Source of the DNA: an uncultured Porphyromonadaceae bacterium
GTDB taxonomy: Bacteria; Bacteroidota; Bacteroidia; Bacteroidales; Muribaculaceae
Assembly: GCA_902495075.1 (NCBI GenBank)
Contig: CABUVO010000003.1
Coordinates: 62,001 to 126,000, forward strand
DNA: 64,000 nucleotides
Direction: 5' to 3'
Below the pieces are notes generated by a model. It was not told the DNA's origin, did not search any database, and was given only the letters and a program-made list of their open reading frames with translations. Positions within the stretch are counted from its first letter, which is position 1, and each line of letters begins with the position of its first letter. Both the position numbers and the translations under genes were made by a program. Positions 45,546-54,603 of the stretch are shown here, piece by piece.

Positions 45546-48374
45546 TTGAGGCAGTTAATTATATATATTGCAATCATCCTGGCGTTAGGCATTGCATGGG
45601 CTCAGAAAAACACGACTCCACGCAGAGCGGCGCTTAAGGCATCTACATCCGACACCCTGCAAAGGCTGCCGGATAATGTAGTTTTGACCGACAGTTCATC
45701 TCCCTTGCTTCCCCTTCTCAAAGACTCTCTCAGGCTTAAAAGAGACTCCGTAACACTTAAATCGGATTCGCTTGCTGTCGACTCTGTTGTGGCTACGGAC
45801 GACTCTCTCGGAGCACGCAAAGGCTTCACTCGCATTGTCCGCGACAAGGTGGATCTCGACAATGCGTTGAACTTCTCGGCAAAAGATTCGCTTGTGCTTG
45901 TAGGTCAGCAAAACGCATTCCTTTATGGCGACGGAAATGTCGACTACGGAGAGTTCAAGCTCAACTCAGCAGAGATTCGAATGGAGATGGATAGTTCCAC
46001 GGTATATGCCGAAGGTGTTGTTGACTCAATCGGTGAGCTGCAAGGAAACCCGGTGTTCCAACAGGGTGGCGATGAGTACGAATCAAAGTCGATGAAATAT
46101 AATTTCAAGACAGAACGCGGCTACATCACCAATGTAATCACCGAACAGCAGGACGGTTTCCTGTTAGGCAACAAAGCCAAGAAGAATCCCGATGGCAGCT
46201 TCTTCCTTGAGGATGGATTTTACACCACTTGCGACGATCACGAGCATCCGCATTTCGGTTTCAAGATCACACGTGCCAAAGTGCGTCCGAAGAAAGATGT
46301 AGTGACCGGACCGGGATACATGATGCTTGTGGGAATCCCTCTTCCTCTCGCTCTCCCTTTCGGATATTTCCCATTTTCGGAAAAATATTCGAGCGGTATC
46401 ATTTTTCCTTCATTCGGCGATGACTATAACCGAGGATTCTATCTCCGCGACGGCGGCTATTATTTCGCCATCAACGACAATGTAGACCTGGCTCTCCGAG
46501 GGGAAATATATACCAAAGGATCGTGGGGTATTTCAGCGCATTCATCCTACGTAAAACGCTATAAATTCCGAGGCTCTTTCGACATATCTTTCCTTACAAC
46601 CATCACCGGCGACAAAGGTTCTCCCGACTATTCCAAGATGAAGAACTTTCAGGTGATCTGGAGTCATCAACAGGATACAAAAGCCAACCCTGCGCTTAAT
46701 TTCTCGGCATCCGTCAACTTCGCCACTTCAGGCTATTCACGCAACGACCTGAACTCATATTACAACCAGAACTTCACGGAGAATACAAAATCCTCAACCA
46801 TCAATGCCACCTATCGGCGTCCGGGATCAAAATGGAGCTTTTCAGCTACCGCCAACATCGCCCAGCGTTCGCAAGACTCCACTCTGGCTGTCTCCTTCCC
46901 GAACCTCACCGTCACGATGTCGCAGGTAGCTCCATTCAAACGAAAGAAATCTGTTGGTGGAGAAAAATGGTATGAGAAAATCAAGCTCTCATACTCCGGA
47001 CAGTTCCAAAACTCTCTTACTGCCCAACAGGATGTCTTTTTCAAGAAGAGTCTCATCAAAGACTGGCGAAACGCTATGCGCCATTCTGTGCCCGTAAGCG
47101 CCACATTCTCCATATTCAATTACCTTAACCTCTCCCCGTCGATTTCAATGAACGACCGTATGTACACCTCCAAGATCCGCCGCCAATGGGACACCCAGGC
47201 GTCACGCGAGATCCAGGATACAACCTACGGATTCTACAACATCTTTGACTTCAATGCCTCCCTATCTTTCGACACCAAGGTTTACGGTTTCTACAAGCCA
47301 ATGAAATTCCTTGGCGACAAAGTGCAGATGATACGTCACGTCATCACCCCTACGCTCTCCTTCAACTGGGCGCCTGACTTCGGAAACCCGATGTGGAAAT
47401 ATTACGACTTCTACGAATACACTGACCAAGCCGGCAACAACCGCCGTGTCGATTATTCATACTTCTCACACGGCATTTTCGGAGTGCCAGGGAGAGGGAA
47501 AAGTGGTTCTCTTTCACTAAATATCTCCAACAACCTCGAGATGAAAGTGAAGGATGAAAACGACTCGACCGGTTCGCGCAAGATATCTCTGATAGAAAAT
47601 CTGTCGCTGAGTTCAAGCTATAACTTTGCGGCAGACTCACTGAGACTCAGTCCACTGCAAACCTCAATCATGCTCCGTCTGGTTAAGAACTTCAACCTTA
47701 ACCTCTCCGCCACATGGGATCCTTACGTGTATAAACTTGACGCATCTGGCTATCCGCGGCAAGTAAACCGATTCCGCTGGCAAGAAGGCAAAGGTCTGTA
47801 TAAGCTTTCATCCACAGGAACATCTTTCTCATATACCTTCAACAACGATACTTTCAAACGCAAAAAGAAAGACGAAAAAAACACCGATAACCCGACTGAC
47901 GAAGATGAGGAATCAACCGAAGAAGAGAGCTTCTCAAATCGTGCCGAAGCACGCCGCCGAAACAAAACTGGCGAAACAGATGCCGGTAGCGATTCCGACG
48001 GATATGCCAAATGGGATTGCCCGTGGAGTCTTTCGGTCAACTATTCCATCAACTACGGATACGGAGAATTCGACAAACAGAAGATGGATTATAAAGGGAA
48101 ATGGACACAGAACCTCTCTTTCAACGGCAACATACGACCAACTAAAAACTGGAACTTCTCCTTCTCGGCATCCTACAACTTCGAGTTGAAGAAGATAGCC
48201 TATATGAACTGCTCCATCTCGCGCGACTTGCACTGCTTCACCATGACAGCCTCTTTCGTGCCGATGGGACCATACAAATCATACAATTTCCATATCGCCG
48301 TGAAGTCTTCGCTGCTGAAAGACCTCAAATACGACAAACGTTCGCAAGGCAACAACAACATCCGCTGGTATTAG
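45546..48374 (+). CDS. lptD: LPS-assembly outer-membrane protein LptD
   Basis: 942 residues. A signal peptide (LIIYIAIILALGIAWAQ) is followed by an Asp/Ser-rich linker, an OstA-like beta-jellyroll (FLYGDGNVDYGEFKLNSAEI, VYAEGVVDS) and a long barrel with the LptD-type block GIPLPLALPFGYFPF and YSSGIIFPSFGDDYNRG. It inserts lipopolysaccharide into the outer leaflet. The start is TTG at 45546: an in-frame stop lies 18 bases upstream and the next ATG falls well inside the jellyroll, so TTG is needed for the signal peptide. A Glu/Asp-rich loop lies near residue 790. Confidence 0.9.
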   Translation: MRQLIIYIAIILALGIAWAQKNTTPRRAALKASTSDTLQRLPDNVVLTDSSSPLLPLLKDSLRLKRDSVTLKSDSLAVDSVVATDDSLGARKGFTRIVRDKVDLDNALNFSAKDSLVLVGQQNAFLYGDGNVDYGEFKLNSAEIRMEMDSSTVYAEGVVDSIGELQGNPVFQQGGDEYESKSMKYNFKTERGYITNVITEQQDGFLLGNKAKKNPDGSFFLEDGFYTTCDDHEHPHFGFKITRAKVRPKKDVVTGPGYMMLVGIPLPLALPFGYFPFSEKYSSGIIFPSFGDDYNRGFYLRDGGYYFAINDNVDLALRGEIYTKGSWGISAHSSYVKRYKFRGSFDISFLTTITGDKGSPDYSKMKNFQVIWSHQQDTKANPALNFSASVNFATSGYSRNDLNSYYNQNFTENTKSSTINATYRRPGSKWSFSATANIAQRSQDSTLAVSFPNLTVTMSQVAPFKRKKSVGGEKWYEKIKLSYSGQFQNSLTAQQDVFFKKSLIKDWRNAMRHSVPVSATFSIFNYLNLSPSISMNDRMYTSKIRRQWDTQASREIQDTTYGFYNIFDFNASLSFDTKVYGFYKPMKFLGDKVQMIRHVITPTLSFNWAPDFGNPMWKYYDFYEYTDQAGNNRRVDYSYFSHGIFGVPGRGKSGSLSLNISNNLEMKVKDENDSTGSRKISLIENLSLSSSYNFAADSLRLSPLQTSIMLRLVKNFNLNLSATWDPYVYKLDASGYPRQVNRFRWQEGKGLYKLSSTGTSFSYTFNNDTFKRKKKDEKNTDNPTDEDEESTEEESFSNRAEARRRNKTGETDAGSDSDGYAKWDCPWSLSVNYSINYGYGEFDKQKMDYKGKWTQNLSFNGNIRPTKNWNFSFSASYNFELKKIAYMNCSISRDLHCFTMTASFVPMGPYKSYNFHIAVKSSLLKDLKYDKRSQGNNNIRWY

Positions 48375-48401
48375 AAGCTATTTAAACTTAAAAAACATAT
48401 C

Positions 48402-50492
48402 ATGAAAAGATTTCTCACAGCCTCTCTGGTGCTCGCCATCGCCATCCCGGCATCGGCAAAGACAAAGGACACTTCCAACAATCACGGCTATCCGATAGAT
48501 CCGGTACCGTTTACCAAAGTCAAGGTGACCGACAATTTCTGGGGACAACGTCTCAAGGCAAGTCGAGAAGTAACCATCCCCCTCGCTTTCAGCAAATGCG
48601 AGGAGACGGGAAGATATGAAAATTTCATAAAAGCAGCTCACCCTTCGGACTCTTATAAAGTAGAGGGTTTCTCTTTCGATGACACCGATGTCTATAAGAC
48701 CATAGAGGGTGCCAGCTATCTGCTGCAGACATATCCCGACAAACGCCTCGAAAACTACATCGACAGCGTGCTCGTGATTGTAGCTGCCGCGCAGGAACCC
48801 GACGGCTATCTTTACACCTCTCGAACCATGAACCCCAAACACCCGCATAATTGGGCAGGTTCAAAACGGTGGGAAAGAGTGGAAGATCTCAGCCATGAGT
48901 TTTACAATCTCGGTCATATGGTGGAGGGTGCTATCGCCCATTATCAAGCCACGGGAAAACGTAATTTCCTTGACATCGCCATAAAATATGCCGACTGCGT
49001 ATGTCGCGAAATCGGCGACGGTCCCGGACAGGTATGCCGGGTGCCCGGTCACCAGATAGCGGAAATGGCTCTTGCCAAGCTATATCTCGTCACCGGTGAC
49101 AAAAAATATCTCGATCAGGCAAAATATTTCCTCGACAAACGTGGCTACACCACCCGCACCGATGCCTACAGCCAGGCTCACAAACCGGTTGTGGAACAAG
49201 ACGAGGCTGTTGGTCACGCAGTCCGCGCAGCATATATGTATGCCGGTATGGCTGATGTGGCTGCGCTCACCGGAGATTCAGCCTACATCAAGGCTATTGA
49301 CAATATCTGGGATAATATCGTGAGCAAAAAGTATTATGTTACCGGTGGAATCGGAGCCACGAGCAAGGGGGAGTCATTTGGAGCAAATTATGAACTACCA
49401 AACCACTCGGCATACTGTGAGACATGTGCAGCCATAGGAAACGTATACGTCAACCACCGTCTTTTCCTGTTGCACGGACAGTCAAAATATTACGATGTGC
49501 TTGAACGCACTCTTTATAACGGACTCATCTCCGGTGTGGCTCTCGACGGAGGGAGCTTCTTCTATCCCAATCCCCTTGCTTCTTACGGAGACCATGAACG
49601 CAAGCCTTGGTTCGGATGCGCTTGCTGCCCATCAAACCTTTCGCGATTTATCCCATCTCTTCCTGGATATGTGTATGCAGTGAAGAATGATAACGTATAT
49701 TTGAATCTCTTCATGTCGAACACAGCTGACCTCGATGTGAAAGGGAAAAGCGTGGTGCTCTCCCAGCAGACAGCATATCCCTGGAACGGCAACGTAACCG
49801 TAACTGTTGATAAAAACAAAGCTGGCACATTCACACTCAAGATCAGAATCCCGGGATGGGTTAAGAATAATCCGGTCCCAAGCAGTCTCTACACCTACAT
49901 CGATAACAGGACACCGGAATATAAGGTTTTGATTAACGGGGAACCTGCCACCGGAGTGCTTACGGAAGACGGTTATTACACAATTAGCAGAAAATGGGAA
50001 AAGGGTGATGAAATAAAGCTGAATCTTGATATGGAACCGCGCATAGTAAAAGCCAATGACAAGGTAGCAGCTGACTATGGTCTCATTGCCATAGAACGCG
50101 GACCTTTGGTATACTGCGCTGAAGGGCCCGTATTCAACAATTCCGGTAAACCATACCCATCTGCCGGCAATCCCAATGAAGGCAACGTATTTTTCACGTC
50201 TGCCGGCGATGGTGTTCAAGCAAAACCTGAAGCTTTTGAAAACGACTTCGATATCCATTCCATCATACTGCCTACGCTTCCGGAGATAACTGTCAATCAC
50301 AATTCTGAACGGTTCAACGGCATTGTAGAACTGTCGCTTCCGGTTCAATCAATGCTGGTTGACACAGCCGGACATCTCTCGCTATCCGACAAAAAGCTCA
50401 CCCTCATCCCCTACTATGCCTGGAGTCACCGCGGTCGCTCCAACATGGCGGTATGGCACAAAACAGCAACTCGCCTTTTCAGCGACAGATAG
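48402..50492 (+). CDS. Exported GH127 beta-L-arabinofuranosidase
   Basis: 696 residues with signal peptide ending AIPASA. The alpha/alpha barrel begins at VKVTDNFWGQRLKASREV. The zinc site seen in GH127 enzymes is conserved: Glu340 and Cys342 in AYCETCAAIGN, and Cys408/Cys409 in WFGCACCPSN, one of which serves as nucleophile. A beta-sandwich follows (LKIRIPGWVKN, then IERGPLVYC). It releases arabinofuranose from plant glycans. No transporter or regulator is adjacent, so it appears to be an orphan enzyme. A half copy of the family-1 repeat end (AGAAGCTATTTAAAC, 48373-48387) lies in its 27-base leader. Confidence 0.92.
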   Translation: MKRFLTASLVLAIAIPASAKTKDTSNNHGYPIDPVPFTKVKVTDNFWGQRLKASREVTIPLAFSKCEETGRYENFIKAAHPSDSYKVEGFSFDDTDVYKTIEGASYLLQTYPDKRLENYIDSVLVIVAAAQEPDGYLYTSRTMNPKHPHNWAGSKRWERVEDLSHEFYNLGHMVEGAIAHYQATGKRNFLDIAIKYADCVCREIGDGPGQVCRVPGHQIAEMALAKLYLVTGDKKYLDQAKYFLDKRGYTTRTDAYSQAHKPVVEQDEAVGHAVRAAYMYAGMADVAALTGDSAYIKAIDNIWDNIVSKKYYVTGGIGATSKGESFGANYELPNHSAYCETCAAIGNVYVNHRLFLLHGQSKYYDVLERTLYNGLISGVALDGGSFFYPNPLASYGDHERKPWFGCACCPSNLSRFIPSLPGYVYAVKNDNVYLNLFMSNTADLDVKGKSVVLSQQTAYPWNGNVTVTVDKNKAGTFTLKIRIPGWVKNNPVPSSLYTYIDNRTPEYKVLINGEPATGVLTEDGYYTISRKWEKGDEIKLNLDMEPRIVKANDKVAADYGLIAIERGPLVYCAEGPVFNNSGKPYPSAGNPNEGNVFFTSAGDGVQAKPEAFENDFDIHSIILPTLPEITVNHNSERFNGIVELSLPVQSMLVDTAGHLSLSDKKLTLIPYYAWSHRGRSNMAVWHKTATRLFSDR

Positions 50493-50509
50493 CGGTTGAT
50501 GATTATTCC

Positions 50510-50541
50510 CTTGCATATGTAATTTATTTTTGTTAACTTTG
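50510..50541 (+). promoter_or_regulatory. Promoter of the zapB-like/zapA genes
   Basis: CTTG (50510-50513), a 20-base spacer and TAACTTTG (50534-50541). The leader to the ATG at 50558 would be about 12 bases. Confidence 0.7.
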
Positions 50542-50557
50542 TGCAAATTTGGCATTG

Positions 50558-50851
50558 ATGGCACAAACCCTCTTAAGCATTCTTGAAAAGCTGGAAGCTC
50601 GCCAGGAAGAGCTCCGGGCAGAGATGGAATCCCTGCGCAAGCGCAACAGGGAGCTGGAGGAGGAGAATGCCGACTTGCGACGCAAAGAAGCGGAAGCGCT
50701 CAGCGTACGCGACAAGGCTCTGCTCGACGTGGAATACCTAAGCGTCTCTCACCGATTGGCTGAAGACCCGAATACGTTGATCGAAACACGCCGAATCATT
50801 GCCGGATTGATCAGAAACATCGACCGCTGCATAGCAATGCTCAAGGAATGA
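50558..50851 (+). CDS. Small coiled-coil protein, possible ZapB-like division factor
   Basis: 97 residues from the ATG at 50558 (an in-frame TTG at 50549 is less likely). Almost all of residues 5-60 is a charged coiled coil (EARQEELRAEMESLRKRNRE). A helical tail follows (RRIIAGLIRNIDRCIAML). Its stop overlaps the zapA start (ATGA). A short coiled-coil partner directly before zapA suggests a ZapB-like division role, but sequence alone cannot prove it. Confidence 0.65.
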   Translation: MAQTLLSILEKLEARQEELRAEMESLRKRNRELEEENADLRRKEAEALSVRDKALLDVEYLSVSHRLAEDPNTLIETRRIIAGLIRNIDRCIAMLKE

Positions 50852-51135
50852 TGATGGATCAGGAAAAGATAAATATGGAAATCAATATAGGCGGTGAGCC
50901 GATAAAGATCACCGTCCCGTTCCAGAATCAGGAACTCACCCGAAGCGTGGAGGATGAGATCAACAGTCTCTTCGCCGCTTGGCGACGCTCTTTCCCGAAA
51001 CGCTCCGAAAAAGGTCTTCTTGCAATGATGGTTTATCAATATGCTTCTTACTATAAGGAACTGACCATCAAATATCAGGAAGCCACCCGCAAAGCTGAGG
51101 AATGCCTCGGCAATCTGGACGATATTTTACAATAA
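50848..51135 (+). CDS. zapA: Cell-division protein ZapA
   Basis: 95 residues. The N-terminal beta region (INIGGEPIKITVPFQNQELT) and the long C-terminal helix (YQYASYYKELTIKYQEATRK) match ZapA, which crosslinks FtsZ filaments. It starts in an ATGA overlap with the preceding gene; three consecutive ATGs make the exact start uncertain by two codons. The 163-base gap that follows contains a 9-base stem ATTTGCTTT/AAAGCAAAT (51174-51197) and the word CGGTTGAGTGAAG, shared with 7886-7898. Confidence 0.85.
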   Translation: MMMDQEKINMEINIGGEPIKITVPFQNQELTRSVEDEINSLFAAWRRSFPKRSEKGLLAMMVYQYASYYKELTIKYQEATRKAEECLGNLDDILQ

Positions 51136-51298
51136 TCCCCTGTCTTTCCAAAATCTTTCTGAATTTATTGAGAATTTGCTTTTGAGCGAAAGCAAATGTT
51201 GCGTGATGCGGTTGAGTGAAGATCTCCGGCTGTGCCAGAATTGAATAAAAAGGATTTAATTAAATAACAATAACAACCAAAACTACAACTACATACGC

Positions 51299-52840
51299 AT
51301 GGAAACAGCAATATGGATCATAATTGCGGCAGTAGCAGCCATTGCAGGCTACGTGGCGGCTACCGTGATCAGCAAAAAAAACGCTTCATCCCGCGCAAAC
51401 ACCATCATTGAAGATGCAAACCGTGAGGCTGAGGTTATAAAGGAGAAAAAAATCCTTCAGGCAAAAGAGGAAGAGATGAAAATCCTCAGCGAGGCGGAGA
51501 GAAACGCCGGACAGAGAATACAGAAAGCCCAGGCTGCCGAAGCCCGCAACAAACAGCGTGAGATTCAGCTAAACCAGCAGCAGAATGAAAATTCTCGCCG
51601 CAAGAAAGAGCTCGATACCCTCAAGGGGAACCTCGATAACCGCGAGGCTGTGATCGAATCACGCCAGGCTGAGGTTGACCATCTTCACCGCCAGATCACC
51701 GATGAACTGGAGCGCATCTCCGGACTTTCCGCTGATGAGGCGAAGGAAAAACTCGTTGAATCACTAAAGGATGAGGCTAAGACAGCCGCAGCCGGATATA
51801 TCAACGACATCATGGATGATGCCCGCATGACGGCAACAAAAGAAGCCAAACGAATTGTTATACAGTCGATTCAGCGCGTAGCAACCGAAGCTGCCGTTGA
51901 AAATTCAGTGACAGTGTTCCATATCGACAACGATGAGATCAAGGGACGCATAATCGGTCGCGAAGGCAGAAACATCCGCGCTCTTGAGGCAGCCACAGGC
52001 ATCGAAATCATTGTGGATGACACTCCTGAAGCTATCGTGCTTTCAGGCTTCGATCCCGTGCGCCGCGAGATTGCCCGTCTTGCCCTGCATCAGCTCGTTG
52101 TTGACGGACGTATCCACCCGGCTCGCATCGAAGAGGTTGTGGCAAAAGTCAAAAAGCAGGTTGAGGAAGAGATCATTGAGACCGGTAAGCGCACTGCCAT
52201 CGACCTCGGTATCCACGGATTGCATCCTGAACTTATCCGTATGGTCGGCAAGATGAAATACCGCTCATCGTATGGTCAGAACCTTCTCCAGCACTCACGC
52301 GAAACTGCAAACCTCTGCGCTGTCATGGCTTCGGAGTTAGGTCTCAACCCCAAGAAAGCACGTCGCGCAGGTCTTCTTCACGACATAGGCAAAGTGCCTG
52401 ATGACGAGCCGGAACTTCCGCACGCTCTCTTCGGCATGAAACTCGCCGAGAAATTCAAGGAGAAACCGGAAATCTGCAATGCCATCGGTGCTCACCACGA
52501 AGAGGTTGAGATGACTTCTCTTCTTGCCCCTATCGTTCAGGTATGCGATGCCATCTCCGGTGCCCGTCCCGGTGCTCGCCGCGAGATCGTGGAGGCATAC
52601 ATCAAGCGCCTTAACGACCTTGAACAGCTTGCCCTCTCCTACCCCGGCGTCGTCAAGACTTACGCCATTCAGGCAGGTCGTGAACTACGCGTGATTGTAG
52701 GTGCTGACAAGATAACCGATGAAGAGACAGAGAAACTGTCGGCAGAAATAGCCAAGAAGATTCAGGATGAGCTCACATATCCGGGACAGGTGAAGATCAC
52801 CGTAATCCGCGAAACCCGAGCCATCAGTTTTGCAAAATAA
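51299..52840 (+). CDS. rny: Ribonuclease Y
   Basis: 513 residues, normal for the family. An N-terminal membrane anchor (WIIIAAVAAIAGYVAATVI) is followed by a coiled coil to about 190. A KH domain has IIGREGRNIRALEAATG near residue 217. The HD domain has His361-Asp362 in LLHDIGKVPDDE. It is a membrane-bound endoribonuclease that initiates mRNA decay. The next gene encodes RicT, a partner of RNase Y in Bacillus, only 9 bases downstream. Confidence 0.96.
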   Translation: METAIWIIIAAVAAIAGYVAATVISKKNASSRANTIIEDANREAEVIKEKKILQAKEEEMKILSEAERNAGQRIQKAQAAEARNKQREIQLNQQQNENSRRKKELDTLKGNLDNREAVIESRQAEVDHLHRQITDELERISGLSADEAKEKLVESLKDEAKTAAAGYINDIMDDARMTATKEAKRIVIQSIQRVATEAAVENSVTVFHIDNDEIKGRIIGREGRNIRALEAATGIEIIVDDTPEAIVLSGFDPVRREIARLALHQLVVDGRIHPARIEEVVAKVKKQVEEEIIETGKRTAIDLGIHGLHPELIRMVGKMKYRSSYGQNLLQHSRETANLCAVMASELGLNPKKARRAGLLHDIGKVPDDEPELPHALFGMKLAEKFKEKPEICNAIGAHHEEVEMTSLLAPIVQVCDAISGARPGARREIVEAYIKRLNDLEQLALSYPGVVKTYAIQAGRELRVIVGADKITDEETEKLSAEIAKKIQDELTYPGQVKITVIRETRAISFAK

Positions 52841-52849
52841 CGCTGCGCA

Positions 52850-54097
52850 GTGGAGACAGAGAACAAACAGAAATGCTCAAGTTGCCAATGTCCGCGCGGC
52901 AAACTCTTCGCCACCAACTGGCTTGACGGAATATCCTCAGGCAATGACTTCGATGTGGTGGAAGTGGTGTTCAAGAACACCCGCACTGGTTTCTACACCA
53001 ATCCCAACCGCCTCGACCTCAAGATCGGTGACATGGTGGCGGTGGAGGGTGCGCCCGGGCACGACGTAGGGCGCGTGAGCATGATCGGACGACTTGTGCG
53101 CCTACAGATGAAGAAAGCCAACATCAACTCTGACTCCGAGTTGAAAAAGGTTTTCCGCATCGCTACGCAGAATGATCTCGAGAAAGCCGCAGAAGCCGCT
53201 GCGCGTGAGGAAGACACGATGATCCGTTCCCGCAAAATCGCCGAAGAGTTAGGACTCAATATGAAGATTGGCGATGTGGAATACCAGGGCGACGGAGGGA
53301 AAGCGATTTTCTATTATATTGCTGACGAGCGTGTGGATTTCCGCAAACTTATCCGCATACTGGCGGATACGTTCAAGGTGCGCATCGAAATGAAACAGAT
53401 CGGCGCGCGCCAGGAGGCGGGACGCATCGGCGGCATCGGACCTTGCGGCAGACCGCTGTGCTGCTCAAGCTGGATGACGCATTTCGTATCGGTTGGCACA
53501 GGAGCGGCACGCGTGCAGGATCTTTCGATGAATCCTCAGAAGCTTGCCGGACAATGCGCAAAACTCAAATGCTGCCTGAATTTCGAAATCGATTCATACA
53601 GCGAGGCTCAGAAAAAACTTCCGCCCAAGGATGTGACTCTTGAAACAAAAGATGGTACATATTATTATTTCAAGCCCGATATCCTTGCCCGCAAGATAAC
53701 ATATTCTACCGACAAATCCATTCCAGCCAATCTCGTGACCATCGATGCCGCCCGCGCATTCGAGATCATCGCCCTCAATAAGCAGGGAATCAAAGTTGAT
53801 GCCCTTGAAGAGACCGATGGCAAGAAAAATGAGAAACCGACTTATGTGGATCTTGTGGAACAGGAGAGCCTTACGCGTTTCGACAATTCAAAACGCCGCA
53901 AGCGTAAGCGCAATAACAATAACCAGGATTCCGACAAACCGGACAAAAAGGAGAAACAGGGCAGCACTCCTAAAGCAGAGGGGAAAAACGATTCAAAAAA
54001 CGGCAACGACCGCAATAGAAACAACCGTAACCGGAACAACCGAGGCAACCGCAAGGGAAAACCGAATCAGGAAGCCCCCGGCAAACCTAAGGAATGA
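52850..54097 (+). CDS. ricT: RicT-like PSP1-domain protein (RNase Y-complex subunit homolog)
   Basis: 415 residues beginning with GTG at 52850. The PSP1 domain covers about 40-290, with the conserved cysteine blocks GPCGRPLCCSSW and CAKLKCCLNFE that ligate Fe-S clusters in Bacillus RicT. An added N-terminal CSSCQCPRGK cluster is present. From about residue 345 a low-complexity basic tail (KRRKRKRNNNNQDSDK, then NRNNRNRNNRGNRKGK) probably binds RNA. It overlaps gldH by 4 bases (ATGA). Adjacency to rny supports a role in tuning RNA processing. Confidence 0.9.
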   Translation: METENKQKCSSCQCPRGKLFATNWLDGISSGNDFDVVEVVFKNTRTGFYTNPNRLDLKIGDMVAVEGAPGHDVGRVSMIGRLVRLQMKKANINSDSELKKVFRIATQNDLEKAAEAAAREEDTMIRSRKIAEELGLNMKIGDVEYQGDGGKAIFYYIADERVDFRKLIRILADTFKVRIEMKQIGARQEAGRIGGIGPCGRPLCCSSWMTHFVSVGTGAARVQDLSMNPQKLAGQCAKLKCCLNFEIDSYSEAQKKLPPKDVTLETKDGTYYYFKPDILARKITYSTDKSIPANLVTIDAARAFEIIALNKQGIKVDALEETDGKKNEKPTYVDLVEQESLTRFDNSKRRKRKRNNNNQDSDKPDKKEKQGSTPKAEGKNDSKNGNDRNRNNRNRNNRGNRKGKPNQEAPGKPKE

Positions 54098-54594
54098 GCA
54101 AAAAAGCCGTCATATCCACATTCTTGATTATCCTTTCGGGGATGATGACGCTCTTCGGCTCTTGCCGCAGAGTGGACAATGTGGTTTACTCGGAATTTGC
54201 CAACTTCGACAATGAGGGTTGGGATCCGGTGTGCGTCTTGCCGTTCTCACCATGGCCTATGGATTCTGTATTGAACCCTGCCGACCGATTCGATCTCATT
54301 CTTACATTACGATATGCTCCGAACTATCCCTCTTCCGAGGTTCCTCTTGAAATCTCGGAAGAGGATGAAAACGGAGTTTTCGCAACAAACAGATTGACAG
54401 TAAGGCTCCGCGATAAGAATGGTAAGCCAAGAGGACGCAAAAGTCTATATCTCTACGAAATATCAGACACTTTGCGCCGAGACATGCAACTTTCCAACGG
54501 CTACGTTGTTAATATAGCAACCCTCTCCCCACCCTCCAATACCCAAGGTCTTCGAAACCTCGGGCTGACGCTGGCATTGACAACCTCTAAATAA
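54094..54594 (+). CDS. gldH: GldH-family lipoprotein
   Basis: 166 residues with lipobox LFGSC (Cys24) and family blocks VYSEFANFDNEGWDP and RFDLILTLRYAPNYP. The C-terminal LGLTLALTTS is also typical. GldH is needed for gliding in Flavobacterium; in gut Bacteroidales its role is unknown. It overlaps ricT by 4 bases. Confidence 0.88.
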   Translation: MSKKAVISTFLIILSGMMTLFGSCRRVDNVVYSEFANFDNEGWDPVCVLPFSPWPMDSVLNPADRFDLILTLRYAPNYPSSEVPLEISEEDENGVFATNRLTVRLRDKNGKPRGRKSLYLYEISDTLRRDMQLSNGYVVNIATLSPPSNTQGLRNLGLTLALTTSK

Positions 54595-54603
54595 TCATCT
54601 CCC

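Noticed and set aside
51136..51298. 6S-like RNA in the zapA-rny gap
   Set aside because: The gap length is suggestive, but I cannot see the closing stem and central bubble, only one 9-base hairpin.
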